Translations under genes and position numbers: made by a program
The notes under the pieces: model-generated
What the model was told of the DNA's origin: nothing
The model's input: only the letters and a program-made list of their open reading frames with translations
The model's database searches: none
Assembly: GCA_031265875.1 (NCBI GenBank)
Contig: JAISCA010000066.1
Coordinates: forward strand, 62,001 to 126,000
DNA length: 64,000 nt
Source of the DNA: Propionibacteriaceae bacterium
GTDB lineage: Bacteria > Actinomycetota > Actinomycetes > Propionibacteriales > Propionibacteriaceae
Reading direction: 5' to 3'
Shown here: in pieces, positions 51,922 through 60,206 of the stretch
Layout: each line of letters opens with the position of its first letter
Position numbering within the stretch: the first letter of the stretch is position 1

Positions 51922-52221
51922 CGCTTTCTACAGGATCTCAGAACCCGAATCCGAGTCCCGGACGAGGCCAGCTGGTCCAGCTTTCGGCCTCTGACCCAGG
52001 ACACTAGGCAATCCCTGCGGTCGGGTCAATCAGGCTCGCCCGGGCCTGTCTCAGGACCCTGCCAAGGGCCGCTCAGATTTACCGCTAAATCCACTCTGAC
52101 AAGGTCATACAGTGCTTATAAGAACCTCTTTGAGAGAGCTCGCCCCACTCCGCTCAGGGAGTCTCAACTTGAGCTTCAGGGCAATCGTGGGAGCCTGAGC
52201 CCTCGCGCGCTCGCGGCGCGC
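51922..52221. other. non-coding gap where a DUF151 gene is often found
   Basis: No gene is seen on either strand. On the minus strand a TTATAA box near 52114 could serve the MerR gene, with a long leader. The dyad CTCTTTGAGAGAGCTC and the GCGCGC-rich end next to ftsR are the only visible structures. Confidence 0.4.
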
Positions 52222-52911
52222 TCAGTGCTCCAAGACGGTCTGCATGAGGGCGGCGTGGGCGTGCATGACCAACTCGGCCACCTCGATGGTGACGCGGCGG
52301 GAGACCTCTTGGCGGCGGGAGTACGGCGCCACGATCTGTTCGATCAGGGCGACCTCGCGCTCGGCCGCTTGCCGGAGCACCAGCATGTGGCGGGCGTCCA
52401 CGCCGAAAGCGTTCAGCCGTCGTGCCACCATGGCCACGGTCAGGGCCTCCCAGCCGTAGTAGGAGGTCCCCCGGCGCAGTTTGATGATGGATTGGCGCTC
52501 CAGCTGGAGCAGATCGGCCTCGGCCAGACCGGATTTGTCTAAGAGCTGGGCTCTGGTCAGTTTGACTGGGCGGGCCGATCCCCCGCGTTCCATAGTCGGG
52601 ACGGAGGCGGGAACGGTCGGCGCCGTCGGCGGCTCGGTCGCCTCGACTGTGGGCGGTTCCAAACCTTGGTCGATCAATTGCAGGTGCTCGCGAATGACTT
52701 TGAGCGGCAGATAGTGGTTCTTCTGGGCGCTCAGCACGTAACGCAGTCGCTCGATGTCGGCTTGGCTGTAGCGCCGGTAACCCGACGGCGCCCGCTCCGG
52801 TGTGATCAGCCCCTCCGACTCCAGATAACGAATTTTGGAGATGGAGATTTCCGGGTATTCAGATTTGACGGAGGCCATGACCTGGCCGATGCTGCGATAC
52901 GGCTGCGCCAT
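52222..52911 (-). CDS. ftsR: MerR-family regulator FtsR
   Basis: FtsR activates ftsZ transcription in Corynebacterium; the mycobacterial homologue is Rv1828. The 229-residue protein has the N-terminal winged helix (SIGQVMASVKSEYPEISISK, then RYLESEGLITPERAPSGYRRY). A linker rich in Thr/Pro/Glu precedes a C-terminal effector region with RRGTSYYGWEALTVAMVARRL. ATG overlaps the GarA-like stop (ATGA), so the two are co-translated. Confidence 0.88.
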   Translation of the reverse strand: MAQPYRSIGQVMASVKSEYPEISISKIRYLESEGLITPERAPSGYRRYSQADIERLRYVLSAQKNHYLPLKVIREHLQLIDQGLEPPTVEATEPPTAPTVPASVPTMERGGSARPVKLTRAQLLDKSGLAEADLLQLERQSIIKLRRGTSYYGWEALTVAMVARRLNAFGVDARHMLVLRQAAEREVALIEQIVAPYSRRQEVSRRVTIEVAELVMHAHAALMQTVLEH

Positions 52912-53399
52912 CAGCGGGCTCCATGTGGTCCGGTGAAGTAGACCATACGGAACTTGCCGATCTGGACTTCATCGCCCGAGCGCAACATGATGGGTTGACT
53001 GATCAAGGCGCGATTGACGTAGGTGCCGTTGAGGCTGGAGGCGTCGGACACGCCGTAACGTCCCTCGGCCCGGGTGAAAATGGCGTGGTGGCGCGAGACG
53101 GTGACGTCGTCTAAGAAGATCTCATTGCCGGGGTGGCGGCCGGCGATGACCTGGTCCTCTTTGAGCAGGAAACGGGAGCCCTGGCCCGGTCCCTTGACCA
53201 CGATCAAGAGGGCGGAGCCGGCTGGCAAGGCGTCGATGGCGCGCAACTCGTCCGGCGTCAACTCATCGGTCCCAGTGGCGTCCTCGACCGTCGCCATGAC
53301 GGAGGTGGGCTCGGCCCCGCTGACATTGAGCCGGGCGCCGCAATAGGGACAGAAATTCGCCGGGGCGACCAAGTCGAGGCCGCAAGCCGGACATTTCAT
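52911..53399 (-). CDS. GarA/OdhI-like FHA protein with N-terminal zinc ribbon
   Basis: GarA/OdhI inhibits 2-oxoglutarate dehydrogenase when unphosphorylated and is switched off by Ser/Thr kinases. The 162-residue protein starts with a zinc ribbon (CPACGLDLVAPANFCPYCGA), then EPTSVM, close to the GarA phospho-Thr site. An FHA domain follows: RHPGNEIFLDDVTVSRHHAIF and DASSLNGTYVN. The ribbon is unusual compared with the GarA and OdhI I remember. GGGAGATGAG precedes the ATG. It is followed by ftsR, the conserved order. Confidence 0.87.
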   Translation of the reverse strand: MKCPACGLDLVAPANFCPYCGARLNVSGAEPTSVMATVEDATGTDELTPDELRAIDALPAGSALLIVVKGPGQGSRFLLKEDQVIAGRHPGNEIFLDDVTVSRHHAIFTRAEGRYGVSDASSLNGTYVNRALISQPIMLRSGDEVQIGKFRMVYFTGPHGAR

Positions 53400-53437
53400 G
53401 GCTTCTCATCTCCCTTCACGGCTACCTGGGGCATAGT

Positions 53438-54088
53438 TTAGGACAAGGCCTCTGGAGTCGAGGTAGGGCCGCTCTGCGCGGCGGGCGGCGGTTCGGTCGC
53501 ACCACTGCGGTGAGCCCGGACCAAACGTTGGACCACCGTCACGGATCCCATCAGGGCGATCAGGCCGATGGCCGTCTCCAAGGCCCAGGGCACCCCCAGG
53601 CCAGCCAGGAACAAGCCCAGGCTGGTCAAGACGTTACGGTCGGTCCGCCCGGCCAATCCGCCGCGGCCGTTCAGCCCGAGCGATTCGGCCCGCGCCCTGG
53701 CGTAAGGCACGACCTGGCCGACCAAGCCGGCGTACAGAGCCAATCCCAGCCAGGGCAGGTGGTCGGGCTGACGGGCCAGCCAGAGGCAGACGGCCAAGCT
53801 GATGGCGCCGTCGGACAGCCGGTCCAAGGTCGAGTCGAGCAAGGCCCCGAAACGGGTCGGCTCAGTCAAGCGGGCCATCTGGCCGTCCAAGCCGTCGGTC
53901 AAGGAGATCAGCGGGATGAGCAGACCAGCCAACCAGAGGTGGCCGAAGGGGACGGTGGCGGCGACCGCCCCGATCAACAAGACGGTGCCGGCGACGGTGA
54001 CGGCGTTAGGACTGATCCGGCGCGCCACCAACCAGGCCGCCGGCCGACGGGTGATGGCGGTCAGAATGAAACGAGCGTGCTCCAGCAT
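53438..54088 (-). CDS. CDP-alcohol phosphatidyltransferase, probable phosphatidylinositol-phosphate synthase
   Basis: A 216-residue membrane enzyme with the CDP-alcohol motif in DGLDGQMAR followed eight residues later by GALLDSTLD. Hydrophobic helices cover most of the chain, and YARARAESLG is typical of actinobacterial PIP synthases, which make the base of phosphatidylinositol mannosides. It follows the HIT gene by 3 bp in the thrS-HIT-pgsA order. Other CDP-alcohol transferases cannot be excluded. Confidence 0.85.
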   Translation of the reverse strand: MLEHARFILTAITRRPAAWLVARRISPNAVTVAGTVLLIGAVAATVPFGHLWLAGLLIPLISLTDGLDGQMARLTEPTRFGALLDSTLDRLSDGAISLAVCLWLARQPDHLPWLGLALYAGLVGQVVPYARARAESLGLNGRGGLAGRTDRNVLTSLGLFLAGLGVPWALETAIGLIALMGSVTVVQRLVRAHRSGATEPPPAAQSGPTSTPEALS

Positions 54089-54091
54089 GGG

Positions 54092-54649
54092 TCAGTCCAC
54101 CTCGCTCCAGACCGCCGCCAGCTTGGCTTGGGTCTGGCCTAAGAGCTCCGGCACGGCCTTGGTCTGGGCCACGATGGGGAAGAAATTGGCGTCGCCGGCC
54201 CAGCGCGGCACGACGTGCTGATGCAGATGCCCGGCCACCCCGGCCCCGGCCACCGGCCCCTGGTTCAAGCCCAGATTGAACCCGGCCGGAGCGCTGGCCC
54301 GCCTCAGCACGCGCATGGCCCGCTGGCTGGCTTGGGCCAGTTCGACGGTCTCCTGGTGGCTCAGATCGGTGTAATCGGCCACATGACGATAGGGGCAGAT
54401 CAAAAGATGGCCCGGGTTGTAGGGGTAGAGGTTGAGGACGGCGTAGACGGCCTCCCCGCGCCAGACCACCAGCGACTCGACTGGGTCTAAGCCGGGGGCG
54501 ACGCAGAAGGGACAGGGCGGATCGGCCGCCGGCTCTTTGTGAGAGGCGATGTAGGCCATCCGATGCGGCGTCCACAGCCGTTCCATGCCGTCCGGCGCTC
54601 CGGCGGCCGAACTGGCCGGCCGGAGTTCGAAGTCTGGACTTGGGGCCAT
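54092..54649 (-). CDS. HIT-domain nucleotide hydrolase/phosphorylase
   Basis: A 185-residue HIT protein with CPFCVAPG (possible zinc site), LNLYPYNPGHLLICPYRHVAD and the HIT triad HLHQHVVPRW. The actinobacterial homologue next to thrS (Rv2613c type) is an Ap4A phosphorylase. It lies 2 bp after the thrS stop and 3 bp before the CDP-alcohol transferase, so one operon is clear. Confidence 0.9.
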   Translation of the reverse strand: MAPSPDFELRPASSAAGAPDGMERLWTPHRMAYIASHKEPAADPPCPFCVAPGLDPVESLVVWRGEAVYAVLNLYPYNPGHLLICPYRHVADYTDLSHQETVELAQASQRAMRVLRRASAPAGFNLGLNQGPVAGAGVAGHLHQHVVPRWAGDANFFPIVAQTKAVPELLGQTQAKLAAVWSEVD

Positions 54650-54651
54650 GG

Positions 54652-56622
54652 TCAGGCCCGCTCGCGGATGGCGGTCGTGATCTCGGCGATGGCGGCCGCG
54701 ATTGGCACCCCGTTGTTCTGCGACCCGTCCCGGTAGCGGAAGCTGACCGCGCCCTGGGCGATGTCGTCGGCCCCCACGATCAACATGTAGGGCACCTTCT
54801 GGCGCTGGGCCGCCCGGATCTTCTTCTGCATCCGCTCGTCCGAGTCGTCCACCTCGACTCTGACCCCGGCCTGACCCAATTGGGCGGCCACCTCCCGCAG
54901 GTAGGGCACATGCTCGGCCGCGACCGGGATGCCGACCACCTGGACCGGGGCCAACCAGGCTGGGAAGGCGCCGGCGTAGTGCTCCACCAAGACGCCCATG
55001 AAGCGTTCGATCGAACCGAACTTGGCCGAGTGGATCATGACCGGCTGACGCAGCGAGCCGTCGGCGGCGGTGTAGCGCAGACCGAAACGGGCCGGTTGGT
55101 TGAAGTCGTATTGGATGGTCGACATCTGCCAGGTCCGCCCGATGGCGTCACGGGCCTGGACCGAGATCTTGGGTCCGTAGAAGGCCGCGCCGCCCGGATC
55201 GGGCACCAAGTCCAGGCCGGTCTCGCGGCCGACTCGCTCCAAGATGGCGGTGGCCTCGGCCCACTGCTGATCGCTGCCGATGAACTTGTCCGCCTTGGCC
55301 CCGCTGTCGTCGCGGGTGGACAGTTCCAGGTAGAAGTCGTTCAATCCGAAGTCGCTCAACAGGCCGAGCACGAAGCGGAGCAAGTGACGAACTTCGTCCG
55401 GGGCCTGCGATTCTGTGACGTAGGAGTGGGAGTCGTCCTGGGTGATCGAGCGCACCCGAGTCAGGCCTTGCAACACCCCGGAGCGCTCGTCCCGGTAGAC
55501 CGTGCCGAACTCGAAGAAGCGCAGCGGCAACTCCCGGTAGCTGCGTCCCCGTGAAGCGAAGATGAGGTTGTGCATGGGGCAGTTCATGGCTTTGAGGTAG
55601 TAGTTCGTGCCGTCCACGTCCATGGGCGGGAACATGCCCTCGCTGTAGTAAGGCAGATGGCCCGAGGTGTGGAACAGGCCCTCTTTGGTGATGTGGGGCG
55701 TGCCGACATAGAGGAAGCCCTCCTCGATGTGGCGCTGGCGCACGTAGTCCTCCATCACCCGCTTGATCACCCCGCCTTTGGGATGGAACAGGGGCAAGCC
55801 GGGGCCGACCTCCTCAGGGAAGCTGTAGAGGTCTAGCTCCGTGCCCAATTTACGGTGGTCGCGCCGGGCCGCCTCGGCCAGCCGGGTCTGGTATGCGTCA
55901 AGATCATCTTGGCTAGCCCAAGCGGTGCCGTAGAGCCGCTGCAGGGAGGCGTTGCGTTGGTCGCCCCGCCAGTAGGCGGCCGAGCTGCGGGTCAGGGCGA
56001 AGGCCTTGATGTAGCCGGTGTGGGGGACGTGGGGTCCGCGACAGAGGTCCCGCCAAGCCACCTGGCCGGTGCGGCGGACATTGTCGTAGATGGTCAGTTG
56101 CCCCTCCCCCACTTCGACCGCCGAGCCGTCGTCGGCGGAGGCGGCGCCCTTGAGCGAGATCAATTCGATCTTGTACGGCTCGTCGGCCAGTTCTTGACGG
56201 GCCTGCTCGTCGCTGACCGCGCGGCGGACGAAGCGCTGGCGCTCCTTGACGATGATCCGCATGGCCTTCTCCAAGGCCTTCAGGTCCTCTGGCGTGAAGG
56301 GCTGGTCGACGTCGAAGTCGTAGTAGAAGCCGTCCGTGATGGGCGGGCCGATGCCGAGCTTAGCCTCGGACCTAAGCCCCTGGACGGCCTGGGCGGCGAC
56401 ATGGGCGCAGGAGTGGCGGATGATGGACAGACCCTCCGGGGAATCGGCTGCCACCGCTTCGACCTGGTCGTCCGGACCGAGCTCAGTGGCCAGGTCACGA
56501 GTGACCCCGTTCAACCGCATCGCCACCACGGTCTGGTCCTGACTGAACAGATCCAGACCAGTCGCGCCCGCTTCGACCGACTGGTCCTGAACGGAATCTG
56601 AGACGATGAGGCGGATGTTCAC
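54652..56622 (-). CDS. thrS: threonyl-tRNA synthetase
   Basis: A 656-residue class II synthetase. TGS-like N-terminus, editing domain with [13 protein letters not shown] and a [12 protein letters not shown] zinc-type motif, and catalytic core with [19 protein letters not shown] (part), [10 protein letters not shown] and [18 protein letters not shown] (motif 2, part). The C-terminal anticodon-binding domain ends with [20 protein letters not shown] start at 56622 with AAAGGACATC. It is the first gene of the thrS-HIT-pgsA operon. Confidence 0.96.
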   Translation of the reverse strand: MNIRLIVSDSVQDQSVEAGATGLDLFSQDQTVVAMRLNGVTRDLATELGPDDQVEAVAADSPEGLSIIRHSCAHVAAQAVQGLRSEAKLGIGPPITDGFYYDFDVDQPFTPEDLKALEKAMRIIVKERQRFVRRAVSDEQARQELADEPYKIELISLKGAASADDGSAVEVGEGQLTIYDNVRRTGQVAWRDLCRGPHVPHTGYIKAFALTRSSAAYWRGDQRNASLQRLYGTAWASQDDLDAYQTRLAEAARRDHRKLGTELDLYSFPEEVGPGLPLFHPKGGVIKRVMEDYVRQRHIEEGFLYVGTPHITKEGLFHTSGHLPYYSEGMFPPMDVDGTNYYLKAMNCPMHNLIFASRGRSYRELPLRFFEFGTVYRDERSGVLQGLTRVRSITQDDSHSYVTESQAPDEVRHLLRFVLGLLSDFGLNDFYLELSTRDDSGAKADKFIGSDQQWAEATAILERVGRETGLDLVPDPGGAAFYGPKISVQARDAIGRTWQMSTIQYDFNQPARFGLRYTAADGSLRQPVMIHSAKFGSIERFMGVLVEHYAGAFPAWLAPVQVVGIPVAAEHVPYLREVAAQLGQAGVRVEVDDSDERMQKKIRAAQRQKVPYMLIVGADDIAQGAVSFRYRDGSQNNGVPIAAAIAEITTAIRERA

Positions 56623-56787
56623 GGCGATGTCCTTTCCCAGCCCGACGACTTGATCGAGACCAGAAGCTATTTTGCCCCATCAGTCTGGAACCGGCGCCAG
56701 GGCTGGCCGCGGCGGGCCGGACGGATCAGCGCTAGCCCGTCCCCATTCGGACACCATCGGCTCTGGCCCGAGCGAACTCGCCTGGGC

Positions 56788-57411
56788 TCACCCCTCGACT
56801 GAGAAATAGGCGTATCCGGCTTGGCACAGGCAATTATTCGGACCGGTCTCGTACTGGTCGAAGGGGAAGGTGTCCGTGCTCTGGTCCCGCTCGAAATCAT
56901 CGACCGTGTAGTCAGCGTCGACGAAACCTGATCTTTGCAAACACTGGATGGCGGTGAGTCGATTATCGGCCAGCAGCCCCGGGTTGGCCTGCTGGGTGCG
57001 GTAAAGCGCCATGATTAAACCGTTGTCCCTGTCGCACTCCAGCGACGCCGCAGTCGTATCCCTGTGTCCGGTGTTATCGATGTTAGGCAATTCGATGTAG
57101 AGGCCGTCAGGGGTCTTACGGAACGAGAGGTCGAAGCCATGTTCGGCCATGCACTGCGCGTAACGTGAATGAGCCGCCTCGTAATCCGCCGGATCGAGCT
57201 GTCCCGCCACAATAGCCCGCTCGATCACCTCCCGCTCGAGCGGCGACGGATTCTGCAATTCCAGCGTTCTTTGGAAGTACTCAGCCAAACTGTTGGCGAT
57301 CCGTGCCTCCGGCGTCGCCGGTCCAACCTCTGCCTCGCCGCACCCGACCAGTCCGAAAGAAGAACTAACCGCTAGGACCACCGCGATCCATAACTTCCGC
57401 ACCATTCGCAT
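56788..57411 (-). CDS. orphan Cys-rich lipoprotein
   Basis: A 207-residue predicted lipoprotein with signal LWIAVVLAVSSSFGLVGC (lipobox LVGC). The mature protein has RYAQCMAEHGFDLSF, SLECDRDNG, AIQCLQRSGFVDADYT and CLCQAGYAYF. The CMxxxGFD motif and spacing of Cys recall the lipoproteins of the two ABC cassettes at 33-38 kb, so it may be a distant third member. A copy of the dispersed repeat is about 150 bp upstream. No family assigned. Confidence 0.7.
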   Translation of the reverse strand: MRMVRKLWIAVVLAVSSSFGLVGCGEAEVGPATPEARIANSLAEYFQRTLELQNPSPLEREVIERAIVAGQLDPADYEAAHSRYAQCMAEHGFDLSFRKTPDGLYIELPNIDNTGHRDTTAASLECDRDNGLIMALYRTQQANPGLLADNRLTAIQCLQRSGFVDADYTVDDFERDQSTDTFPFDQYETGPNNCLCQAGYAYFSVEG

Positions 57412-57519
57412 AGCCTACAAGTCAACGATCGGATTAGGCCTCGTCCGAATGCGCCACCTGCTGGCTCGTTCCAGTGTGGTCGTGGCCGCTCGTTCGCCAG
57501 GGTCTGTTGTGCGATTGGA

Positions 57520-57555
57520 GGGTTACGGCTCTTGTTTCGGCGTGTCGGTGGTCGT
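57520..57555. repeat. 36-bp direct repeat, first copy (second at 57899-57934)
   Basis: The 36 bases beginning GGGTTACGGCTCTTG are identical in both copies, 379 bp apart. About 45 bp upstream of each copy are also similar (both contain GTGGTCGT and GTCTGTT), so the duplicated unit is nearer 80-90 bp. Confidence 0.75.
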
Positions 57556-57558
57556 TGG

Positions 57559-57633
57559 ACTCTGACGAGTCTCAAACACTCAATCGGCTCACTTACGAGC
57601 GCGAGCGCTCGACGTTCGCCTCAATCGTGTCTA
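57559..57633. repeat. dispersed intergenic repeat, copy A
   Basis: The fullest copy of a 75-bp element also found (reverse orientation) before lpdA and partly before pdxY. It holds two related CAATCG blocks and a central dyad GAGCGCTC. Confidence 0.65.
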
Positions 57634-57952
57634 TGTGCTCGCTCGGCGGGTTCGGTCGTCGGGTGGGGAGTGGGGTGTGCTTCTCTGCGGGTGGCGCTGT
57701 CCCTCGCGTTTCTAGTTCCGGTCGCCCTGCGGGCGGCCGGACCGTATGGGTCTGCCGTGGCTTCGGCGGGGGTCGGGACGGACACTCCTCACTGCTTAGA
57801 GAGTCGCTTTCGGCGTCCCTACGGTCGTCTGTGGTCGGGTGGGGCTGGCTGATGTGGTCGTAGCTGCTCGGTCGACGAGTGTCTGTTACCTGATCGGGGG
57901 GTTACGGCTCTTGTTTCGGCGTGTCGGTGGTCGTAGGTGCTCGCTCGCTCGG

Positions 57953-58009
57953 CGGACCCGACCACGATAAGCGGACCAGACCACAGTAAGCGGATCCGAC
58001 CACGGTAAG
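57953..58009. repeat. three tandem 19-bp units
   Basis: Units CGGACCCGACCACGATAAG, CGGACCAGACCACAGTAAG and CGGATCCGACCACGGTAAG follow each other without gaps. They differ at 2-4 positions each. Such short arrays may bind a protein or be slippage products. Confidence 0.7.
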
Positions 58010-58014
58010 GGGGG

Positions 58015-58033
58015 CTGGGGGCTTGGCCCCCAG
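58015..58033 (-). terminator. hairpin downstream of the tRNA cluster
   Basis: CTGGGGGC and GCCCCCAG flank a 3-nt loop, about 57 bp beyond the 3' end of tRNA-Val on the minus strand. No T run follows, so termination is possible but unproven. Confidence 0.4.
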
Positions 58034-58089
58034 GAATTGAAGACCGGACGACGAGGCTCTCTGAAAGAGAGCACTATCCACCTATCGTC

Positions 58090-58164
58090 TGGTGGGCGGT
58101 ACTGGGTTTGAACCAGCGACCTCTTCCGTGTCAGGGAAGCGCGCTACCACTGCGCCAACCGCCC
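58090..58164 (-). tRNA. tRNA-Val (GAC)
   Basis: Minus-strand cloverleaf: acceptor GGGCGGT/ACCGCCC, D arm GCGC-GCGC, anticodon stem CTTCC/GGAAG around loop CTGACAC with anticodon GAC. The T arm is CTGGTTCAAACCCAG. Discriminator A and an encoded CCA follow. It is the last of three tRNA genes transcribed leftward. Confidence 0.93.
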
Positions 58165-58165
58165 G

Positions 58166-58236
58166 AGGTGGAGACGGGATTTGAACCCGTGTACACGGAT
58201 TTGCAGTCCGTTGCCTCGCCTCTCGGCCACTCCACC
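58166..58236 (-). tRNA. tRNA-Cys (GCA)
   Basis: Minus-strand cloverleaf with acceptor GGTGGAG/CTCCACC, anticodon GCA in loop CTGCAAA, T arm ACGGGTTCAAATCCCGT and discriminator U, as expected for Cys. CCA is not encoded. One base separates it from tRNA-Val. Confidence 0.93.
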
Positions 58237-58247
58237 GTGCTCCTTCG

Positions 58248-58320
58248 AGCGGACGACGGGATTCGAACCCGCGACCCTCACCTTGGCAAGGTGATGCTCT
58301 ACCAACTGAGCCACGTCCGC
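58248..58320 (-). tRNA. tRNA-Gly (GCC)
   Basis: Minus-strand cloverleaf with acceptor GCGGACG/CGTCCGC, anticodon GCC in the loop between CACCT and AGGTG, T arm GCGGGTTCGAATCCCGT and discriminator U. CCA is not encoded. It is the first gene of the tRNA-Gly-Cys-Val cluster. Confidence 0.93.
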
Positions 58321-58545
58321 CAGCCCTTTCAGGCGCGGTAGTTGAGCTTACACAAAGCGCCAGCCACGGCACAAGCCAGACTCGATCGGATCCGACGGGG
58401 ATCAGATGATGGGCCGGACGAGGGAATGCCGCTCGCCGGCGCGGCGTTGTGAAGGACGAGGGTGCTAGGTGGCGCGGTCGTCTCGGCGGTGGGCGGTATC
58501 CCGTATTCTGATAGAAACCTCCGAATCAGTTGGGACCAGCGGTAT

Positions 58546-59298
58546 ATGTCATCCAGCGGCGCCAAGACGCTTCCGCAGCGGGCCATCGAGCCGGTCAAAC
58601 GGCCCAAGCGGCGCTCCAAGTGGGGCAGCCTCCTGCTCATCCTTGGCATCGGTCTGCTGGTGACCGGGCTCGGCTTGTCCGGCTACGTGGCCTGGGAGAT
58701 GTTCGGCACCTCGATCGGGTCCCAGCGGGATTATCAGAACCAGGTCAACGACATGGAACGGCAGTGGGCCGAGGATCTCCCGCCGATCGACCCCAGGGTG
58801 GAGGCGGCCGCGGTCGAGCAGGCCCAGCAGAGCGGCAATGGGTCGGTGGTGGCCAGGGGTTTCGCCATCTTGCGCATCCCTGACTTCGGGGCCAATTGGC
58901 AGGTCCCCATCTTGGCCGGGATCGACACGGCCACGCTCAAGCACGGCGTCGGTTGGTACCCTCAATCGGCCCTGCCGGGCGAGATCGGCAATTTCGTCAT
59001 CGCCGGGCACCGCATCACCAACGGCGAGCCCTTCAAGAATCTGCTCAAACTGCCCAAGGGGGCCCTGGTCATCGTCGAGACGGCCGACACGGTCTACACC
59101 TACCAACTGCTCGATTCACCGAAGAACCTGACCGTTCAGGAGACCGAGTCGTGGATCATGTTGCCCAATCCGTTCGACCGCACTTCGGTCGCCACCCGGG
59201 CCATCGCCACTCTCATCACCTGCACCGACCTGTTCCACTCGTCCAACCGCTCGGTGGGTTTCGCCGAGTTGATCAAGACCGAGCCCAAGTCCTCCTGA
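58546..59298 (+). CDS. class E sortase
   Basis: Sortases link surface proteins to the cell wall or pili; class E is the actinobacterial housekeeping type. The 250 residues have a basic N-terminus and an anchor near residues 28-52 (LLLILGIGLLVTGLGLSGYV). The catalytic His is in IAGHRITNGEPF, the Cys in TLITCTDLFHSSNR and the Arg is the R of that motif. The ATG at 58546 lacks a clear ribosome site. No sorted substrate is adjacent. Confidence 0.9.
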   Translation: MSSSGAKTLPQRAIEPVKRPKRRSKWGSLLLILGIGLLVTGLGLSGYVAWEMFGTSIGSQRDYQNQVNDMERQWAEDLPPIDPRVEAAAVEQAQQSGNGSVVARGFAILRIPDFGANWQVPILAGIDTATLKHGVGWYPQSALPGEIGNFVIAGHRITNGEPFKNLLKLPKGALVIVETADTVYTYQLLDSPKNLTVQETESWIMLPNPFDRTSVATRAIATLITCTDLFHSSNRSVGFAELIKTEPKSS

Positions 59299-59503
59299 CT
59301 GGTCCGGCCCGGGGCGGGGCGGTTCAGGGGTCGGTCAGACACCCTCTCTGACCCAGGCTGGCCTATCGACATCTCCCTGACCCGACACTGAGCTGCGGCG
59401 CCCGGTCTGATCGGGCCGGGGCGGGTGCGGTTGAGTTCGGTGACGGCGCTCGGATAATGTCTCAACAGATTGTGTATACCTCTGCTGAGGAAGGGAGGCA
59501 GCC

Positions 59504-60157
59504 ATGGCGGGACGCGACGACGACTGCGGCGATCTGACCACCAACCAGTACCTCAGTCTGCGGGACGACATCTTGGCTGGGCGTTTTCCGATCGGCTCGC
59601 GCTTGTTGGAGACCTCTTTGGCGGCCCACTACGGCGTCTCCCGGACTCCGATCCGGGAGGCCTTGGCGGCTTTGGAGCGGGACGGTTTGATCGAGCGGTC
59701 GGCCCGGGGCTACCGCGTCCGGACGGGCACGGCCCAGGACGTGATCGAGATCTACGAGGCCCGGATCGCTTTGGAGGCGGCCGCCGCGGCCGCCGCCGCC
59801 CAACGCCGGACCGATCTCGATCTGGTCCATTTGGAGGATCTGCTGGAGCAAGAGGAAGCCGCCACCGACGAGGCCGAGGGCCATCAGCTCAACGCCGAGT
59901 GGCATGAGGCGCTGTGGCAGGCCGCCCACAATGTCACCATGTCCTCGACTCTGGAACGTTGGATGGCCCAGTTACGTATCTACGACCAGGGTCCGCCCGG
60001 TCCAGCCGACGACCTGGCCGAGTCGCACATCGAGCACCGGGCTATTCTGGAGGCCGTCCGGGGCCGTCAGGCCGAGGTCGCCGCTTCCACCATGTCGTCC
60101 CATCTCGAACGCAGCCGAGGTTTGCGTCTGCGGGCGCGCAATCAGCGCAACGGGTGA
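59504..60157 (+). CDS. GntR-family (FadR/FCD) transcriptional regulator
   Basis: A 217-residue regulator: winged helix near residues 15-75 (LREDILAGRF-like, then AAHYGVSRTPIREALAALERDGLIE) and an all-helical FCD ligand domain with DVIEIYEARIALE and FHEAL-type LNAEWHEALWQAAHN, plus SHIEHRAILEAV. GGAAGGGAGG precedes the ATG. A GTGTATAC sequence 32 bp upstream may be its own site. The serine hydrolase 49 bp downstream is the likely first target. Confidence 0.88.
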   Translation: MAGRDDDCGDLTTNQYLSLRDDILAGRFPIGSRLLETSLAAHYGVSRTPIREALAALERDGLIERSARGYRVRTGTAQDVIEIYEARIALEAAAAAAAAQRRTDLDLVHLEDLLEQEEAATDEAEGHQLNAEWHEALWQAAHNVTMSSTLERWMAQLRIYDQGPPGPADDLAESHIEHRAILEAVRGRQAEVAASTMSSHLERSRGLRLRARNQRNG

Positions 60158-60206
60158 TCGGCGACTCGGTGGACTGCGTCCCCGCTGCCAGACGAAGGAG
60201 TCGACC

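Larger units (their letters stand above)
57412..58089. other. repeat-rich non-coding gap
   Basis: No reliable gene. It contains one copy of the dispersed repeat (57559-57633), a 36-bp perfect direct repeat (57520-57555 and 57899-57934) with further upstream similarity, and a three-unit 19-bp tandem repeat (57953-58009). A GC hairpin (58015-58033) follows. The reading frames seen here are not protein-like and share peptide strings only because of the repeats. Confidence 0.6.

Noticed and set aside
56623..56787. T-box leader before thrS
   Set aside because: The 165 bp upstream of thrS show no T-box core sequence or antiterminator that I can recognise.
57474..57863. 129-codon and neighbouring frames in the repeat-rich gap
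   Set aside because: Composition is Arg/Gly/Ser/Trp-rich, no ribosome site, and similarities between frames come only from the DNA repeats.
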